NCBI GenBank assembly: GCA_031272345.1
Contig: JAISTZ010000192.1
Coordinates: 1-27,732 of the forward strand
Reading direction: 5' to 3'
DNA length: 27,732 nt
From: Spirochaetaceae bacterium
GTDB taxonomy: Bacteria > Spirochaetota > Spirochaetia > Treponematales > Treponemataceae
How positions within the stretch are numbered: position 1 is the stretch's first letter; every line of letters starts with the position of its first letter. The position numbers and the translations under genes are program-made. This document shows positions 24,884 to 27,732 of the stretch, piece by piece. Below the pieces are notes generated by a model that made no database searches, was not told the origin of the DNA, and saw only the letters and a list, made by a program, of their open reading frames with translations.

Positions 24884-25616
24884 ACCGCAGCCGCGCCCCA
24901 GGGATGGTCTCCCGTGCAAGGTCCACCAGGGCCTCCGCCTGGGAATCCGTGTACGGGGCGAGGGCGTCGTAGGCCGGGTCCAGGCACCGGCCGTTCCTGA
25001 AGGGCGAAAAATACCAGGCCCCGTCCCTGGGGAGGAGCCGGGCGATCTCCCGGACGTCATCGGCGGTGACGAGTCCCGGCACAAGGACCGTGCGGAATTC
25101 CCGCTTCTCCGGCGGCAGGGCAGAGACGACGGCGATTGACTCCGTGATTGCCGCCCCCGCTCCGGAACCGTCCCCGGCCCCCGGTTGGGGCTCAAGGAGC
25201 CCGTACCGGGCGGGGGCGGTTTTTACGTCCAGGGCGACGTAATCGGGACAGGTGTCCGGCGAAGCAAGAAAGGACCTCAACAGGCCGGGACAGCACCCGT
25301 TTGTGTCGAGCTTGATAGCATAGCCCAGCCGCCGGGCGGCAGAAACGAGTTCTGCCGCCGCCGGAGACAACAAGGGCTCCCCCCCAGACAGGACCAGGCC
25401 TGTCAAAATTTTTTTCCGCCGATCAAGATGGGCAATAACTTCTGCGGCAGAGGCCGCATTTTTGTCCGGTAATGAGCCGGTTGCCAGTTCCGCGTTGTAG
25501 CAGTAGGGGCAGCGCAGGTTGCAGCCCCGAAAAAAAAACGCGGCCGCAACCCTGCCGGGGTAATCGACCAGACTGGTCTTTACCAGAACCCCGGCCGGCT
25601 TTTCTAAACACCTCAG
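24882..25616 (-). CDS. nrdG: Radical-SAM activase, NrdG-like (anaerobic ribonucleotide reductase activating)
   Basis: This gene is longer than the first ATG/GTG/TTG start would suggest. The in-frame reading runs up to 25616 and includes SLVDYPGRVAAAFFFRGCNLRCPYCYN, whose first part is the family opening and whose CNLRCPYC is the radical-SAM 4Fe-4S motif. LVLSGGEPLL follows as the SAM-binding GGEP. No ATG, GTG or TTG lies in frame before the cluster motif. The best start is CTG at 25616, overlapping the upstream TGA as CTGA, 10 bases after AGGGAGG (25627-25633). This gives 244 residues, the usual length of this activase group. It should generate a glycyl radical on a partner, and the gene just upstream encodes a likely partner. 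A second CTG at 25586 is possible. Confidence 0.85.
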   Translation of the reverse strand: MRCLEKPAGVLVKTSLVDYPGRVAAAFFFRGCNLRCPYCYNAELATGSLPDKNAASAAEVIAHLDRRKKILTGLVLSGGEPLLSPAAAELVSAARRLGYAIKLDTNGCCPGLLRSFLASPDTCPDYVALDVKTAPARYGLLEPQPGAGDGSGAGAAITESIAVVSALPPEKREFRTVLVPGLVTADDVREIARLLPRDGAWYFSPFRNGRCLDPAYDALAPYTDSQAEALVDLARETIPGARLR

Positions 25617-26143
25617 ACGGCGATAGCCTCCCTGGGAATGAGGGCCGCCAGTTCCTGGGCGTTCCGTGCCCTGGCGACTTCTTCCCCCGCCGGGTTATAC
25701 ATGATGACCGTGGGGGACGCAAAGACGTCCCGGGACTCGGCCATGGCAAGACCCTCCTCGGTGTCTACGTCCACGGTGACGCCCTTGAGGGCGGATGCCG
25801 CCAGATAGTCCCCCACGGGGGGGCAGTTGGGGCAGGTCTTGCGGGAATAGAATTCGTAGGCGCTGATGGTGCGCGCCAGGGCCTCCGACGCCTGGGCAAA
25901 GGAGACGGCCCTGGGGGGGGCGCAGCACCGGGACAACTCCCGGACCCGCTCGCCCTCGGCCATGGCGAATTCCTTTCTGTGTTTGAATTCGTCCTTCTTG
26001 CCCAAATTCCAGTTCCGCACGGACCGGTAGTAGCCCACGATGCGGGCGTACACCTCGGTTTCCGTGCCCTTGACCGCGCTGAGTTTTTCTTTTACCTGCG
26101 CGATGTCCCTGTCGATATCCGCAAGTGTTCGTTGTTGTTCCAT
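25613..26143 (-). CDS. NrdD-like glycyl-radical segment fused to a thioredoxin-like domain
   Basis: This is a 176-residue two-part protein. Residues about 5-60 (TEVYARIVGYYRSVRNWN, then GKKDEFKHRKEF) match the C-terminal end of class III ribonucleotide reductase NrdD, where RVxGY carries the radical glycine; here that would be G37. The NrdD zinc cysteines are missing. Residues about 92-170 are thioredoxin/glutaredoxin-like with C104-P-N-C107 and the cis-proline segment FASPTV (P144). The catalytic NrdD barrel is absent from this unit. I start at the ATG at 26143 with GGAGA 5 bases upstream; an earlier ATG (26260) lies upstream of the promoter. It is coupled to the NrdG-like gene by a 4-base overlap. 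The fit as an NrdG substrate is inference. Confidence 0.8.
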   Translation of the reverse strand: MEQQRTLADIDRDIAQVKEKLSAVKGTETEVYARIVGYYRSVRNWNLGKKDEFKHRKEFAMAEGERVRELSRCCAPPRAVSFAQASEALARTISAYEFYSRKTCPNCPPVGDYLAASALKGVTVDVDTEEGLAMAESRDVFASPTVIMYNPAGEEVARARNAQELAALIPREAIAV

Positions 26144-26156
26144 AGGTTTCTCCACA

Positions 26157-26214
26157 ACGCTAAATCTAGCGTACTTTTTATGATTTGTAAAGCCCTTTAC
26201 ACTATTTTCGGCAC
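26157..26214 (-). promoter_or_regulatory. Promoter with NrdR-box-like sites
   Basis: On the minus strand TTTACA (26191-26186) and TAGATT (26168-26163) are 17 bases apart. ACGCTAAATCTAGCGT at 26157-26172 is a 6-bp perfect inverted repeat over the -10 and agrees with the NrdR box (acaCwAtATaTwGtgt) at 12 of 16 positions. A second, half-matching site (ACACTATT at 26199-26206) is centred 42 bases away, four helical turns. NrdR sites normally occur as such pairs on ribonucleotide reductase promoters. Confidence 0.5.
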
Positions 26215-26287
26215 AAAAATTTATTTTTTTTAGTCCCCCCGGAGGCGGGCTGCCCCGCATAAAAATGCCGCGAAACGGGCGGAGGCC

Positions 26288-26317
26288 TTTACTTTTTCAT
26301 CCCCCCGGTGGTATACT
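26288..26317 (+). promoter_or_regulatory. ilvC promoter
   Basis: TGGTATACT at 26309-26317 is an extended -10 element; TTTACT (26288-26293) is a fair -35 with an 18-base spacer. The predicted leader is short, with AAGAGGAG at 26328-26335. There is no room for a T-box or peptide attenuator. Confidence 0.55.
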
Positions 26318-26341
26318 ATCATATTTTAAGAGGAGTCACCC

Positions 26342-27732
26342 ATGCAAAAGCAGAATTATTTTAACTCATTGCCCTGGCGGGAGGCGCGGCAGCAGCTCGG
26401 TCACTGCCGGTTCATGGCCAGGGAGGAATTCGCCGGGGGCACGGAGGCCCTCAAGGGCAAGAAGATCGTCATCCTGGGGTGCGGGGCCCAGGGCCTGCAC
26501 CAGGGCATGAACCTCCGGGACAGCGGCCTGGACGTGTCCTACGCCCTCAGGGACCCGGCCATTGCGGAAAAACGCCAGAGCTGGAAGAACGCCGTGGAAA
26601 ACGGCTTCAGGGCCGGAACCTTTGGGGAGCTCATCCCCCAGGCGGACCTGGTGGGGAATCTTACCCCGGACAAGCAGCACACCCCGGTGCTGGAAAAGGT
26701 CGTCCCCCTTATGAAGCGCGGGTCGGCCCTGTGGTACAGCCACGGGTTCAACATCGTGGAGGAGGGGATGCAAATCCGCAGGGACATCACCGTGGTGATG
26801 ATGGCCCCCAAGGGCCCCGGCTCGGAGCTCCGCACCGAGTACCTCCGGGGGTTCGGGATTCCCACCCTTATCGCGGTGCATCCCGTGAACGACCCTGAAG
26901 GCAAGGGCATGGCAATCGCCAAGGCCCTGGCGGTGGGCACCGGCGGAAGCCGGGCGGGGGTGCTGGAATCGAGCTTTGTTGCCGAAGTCAAGAGCGACCT
27001 CATGGGGGAGCAGACGATTCTCTGCGGCATGTTGCAGACCGGCAGTCTCCTCTGTTTCGACAAGATGATAGAAAAGGGCGTCGACCCGGGGTACGCGGCA
27101 AAATTCGTGCAGTACGGCTGGGAGACCGTCACCGAGGCCCTCAAGTGGGGGGGCGTCACGGGCATGATGGACCGGCTTTCAAACCCCGCAAAACTGCGCG
27201 CCCACGCCCTCTCCCTGGAACTCAAGTCGATCATGAAGGACCTGTACTGTCACCACCAGGACGACATCATCTCGGGCACATTCAGCTCCGCCATGATGCA
27301 GGACTGGGCCAACGACGACCGGGACCTGCTCGCCTGGCGGGACGCCACGGGGAAAACCCCCTTCGAGCGCACCCCCGCGGGAACCATGGACATCCCCGAG
27401 CAGGACTACTTCGACCGGGGCATCCTGATGATCGCCATGGTCAAGGCCGGGGTGGAACTGGCCTTCGAGACCATGGTCGCCACGGGCATCAAGGCCGAGA
27501 GCGCCTACTACGAGTCCCTCCACGAGGTGCCCCTCATCGCCAACCTGATCGCCCGCAAGAAGCTCTACGAGATGAACAAGGTGATTTCCGACACCGCCGA
27601 ATACGGGTGCTACCTCTTTGACAACACCTGCCGGGGGCTCCTGGGGCCCTTCATGCAAAAGATCGACACCGACGTCATCGGCAAGGGGTTGAATCTCAAG
27701 GATACCGCCGTGTCGAACCAGGAGCTGGTGCG
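26342..27732 (+). CDS. ilvC: Ketol-acid reductoisomerase, class II (partial, cut by window end)
   Basis: 463 codons are visible with no stop before the window ends. The class II (E. coli-type, about 490 residues) enzyme should end roughly 30 codons further on. The NADPH-binding loop is ILGCGAQGLHQGMNLRDSG (residues 44-62), followed by SYALRDPAIAEKRQSW. The duplicated knotted C-terminal domains contain VKSDLMGEQTILCGMLQ and later DTAEYGCYLFDN. It isomerises and reduces acetolactate in valine, leucine and isoleucine synthesis. The ATG at 26342 follows AAGAGGAG and an extended -10 promoter. It diverges from the glycyl-radical/thioredoxin gene and is functionally related to leuB at 12143. Confidence 0.95.
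   Translation, partial: MQKQNYFNSLPWREARQQLGHCRFMAREEFAGGTEALKGKKIVILGCGAQGLHQGMNLRDSGLDVSYALRDPAIAEKRQSWKNAVENGFRAGTFGELIPQADLVGNLTPDKQHTPVLEKVVPLMKRGSALWYSHGFNIVEEGMQIRRDITVVMMAPKGPGSELRTEYLRGFGIPTLIAVHPVNDPEGKGMAIAKALAVGTGGSRAGVLESSFVAEVKSDLMGEQTILCGMLQTGSLLCFDKMIEKGVDPGYAAKFVQYGWETVTEALKWGGVTGMMDRLSNPAKLRAHALSLELKSIMKDLYCHHQDDIISGTFSSAMMQDWANDDRDLLAWRDATGKTPFERTPAGTMDIPEQDYFDRGILMIAMVKAGVELAFETMVATGIKAESAYYESLHEVPLIANLIARKKLYEMNKVISDTAEYGCYLFDNTCRGLLGPFMQKIDTDVIGKGLNLKDTAVSNQELV

Noticed and set aside
25500..25616. Possible frameshift in the nrdG-like gene at the nine-T run
   Set aside because: The reading frame continues through the T-run (FFF) and the radical-SAM motif without interruption; only the start codon is unusual.
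26144..26260. Longer start for the glycyl-radical/thioredoxin gene
   Set aside because: The added 39 residues would be encoded upstream of the predicted promoter, and GGAGA precedes the ATG at 26143.

Overview
The window reads as a stretch of chromosome from a GC-rich anaerobic bacterium. I favour a spirochaete of the Treponema type at moderate-to-low confidence. Pointers are LL-diaminopimelate aminotransferase (DapL), a reverse rubrerythrin with a PerR-like regulator, a class III ribonucleotide-reductase activase, tRNAs without encoded CCA, and a thymidylate kinase followed by a small secreted protein and 5-formyl-THF cyclo-ligase. No rRNA, CRISPR array, IS element, phage gene or attachment site was found, and no gene-free stretch exceeds about 300 bases.

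Layout. (1) 44-4528: a sugar ABC transporter (double ATPase plus permease), then a TIM-barrel sugar-phosphate isomerase/epimerase, an HxlB-like SIS isomerase and a small unknown protein; the binding protein probably lies before the window. (2) 4575-5306: a class-I amidotransferase-fold hydrolase with its own promoter, ending at a bidirectional terminator shared with (3) 5399-6451: reverse rubrerythrin and a PerR/Fur regulator on the minus strand. (4) 6572-10016: tRNA-Leu, tRNA-Gly, then tig-clpP-clpX with overlapping genes. (5) 10060-12025, minus: dapL and a sirtuin. (6) 12143-15065: leuB, tmk, a secreted unknown and 5-formyl-THF cyclo-ligase, meeting a minus-strand cytidylate-kinase-like gene (15049-15870). 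(7) 15975-16553: a NUDIX hydrolase.

(8) 16632-24837 is the most interesting plus-strand block: seven tightly packed genes behind one extended -10 promoter. Four are inositol-catabolism enzymes (iolG, iolB, iolD, iolE). They run straight into an archaeal-type phosphoglycerate kinase, a LarA-family nickel hydroxyacid racemase/epimerase and an archaeal-type (type II) glyceraldehyde-3-phosphate dehydrogenase. The usual later steps (iolC, iolJ, iolA) are absent, so the block looks like an inositol-derived pathway with an unusual energy-yielding end.

(9) 24882-26143, minus, is a second unusual unit. A small protein joins a class III ribonucleotide-reductase-like glycyl-radical segment to a thioredoxin-like domain, and is followed by an NrdG-like radical-SAM activase whose best start is a CTG overlapping the upstream stop. 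The promoter carries a site resembling an NrdR box. (10) Divergent from it, ilvC (class II) runs off the right end of the window.
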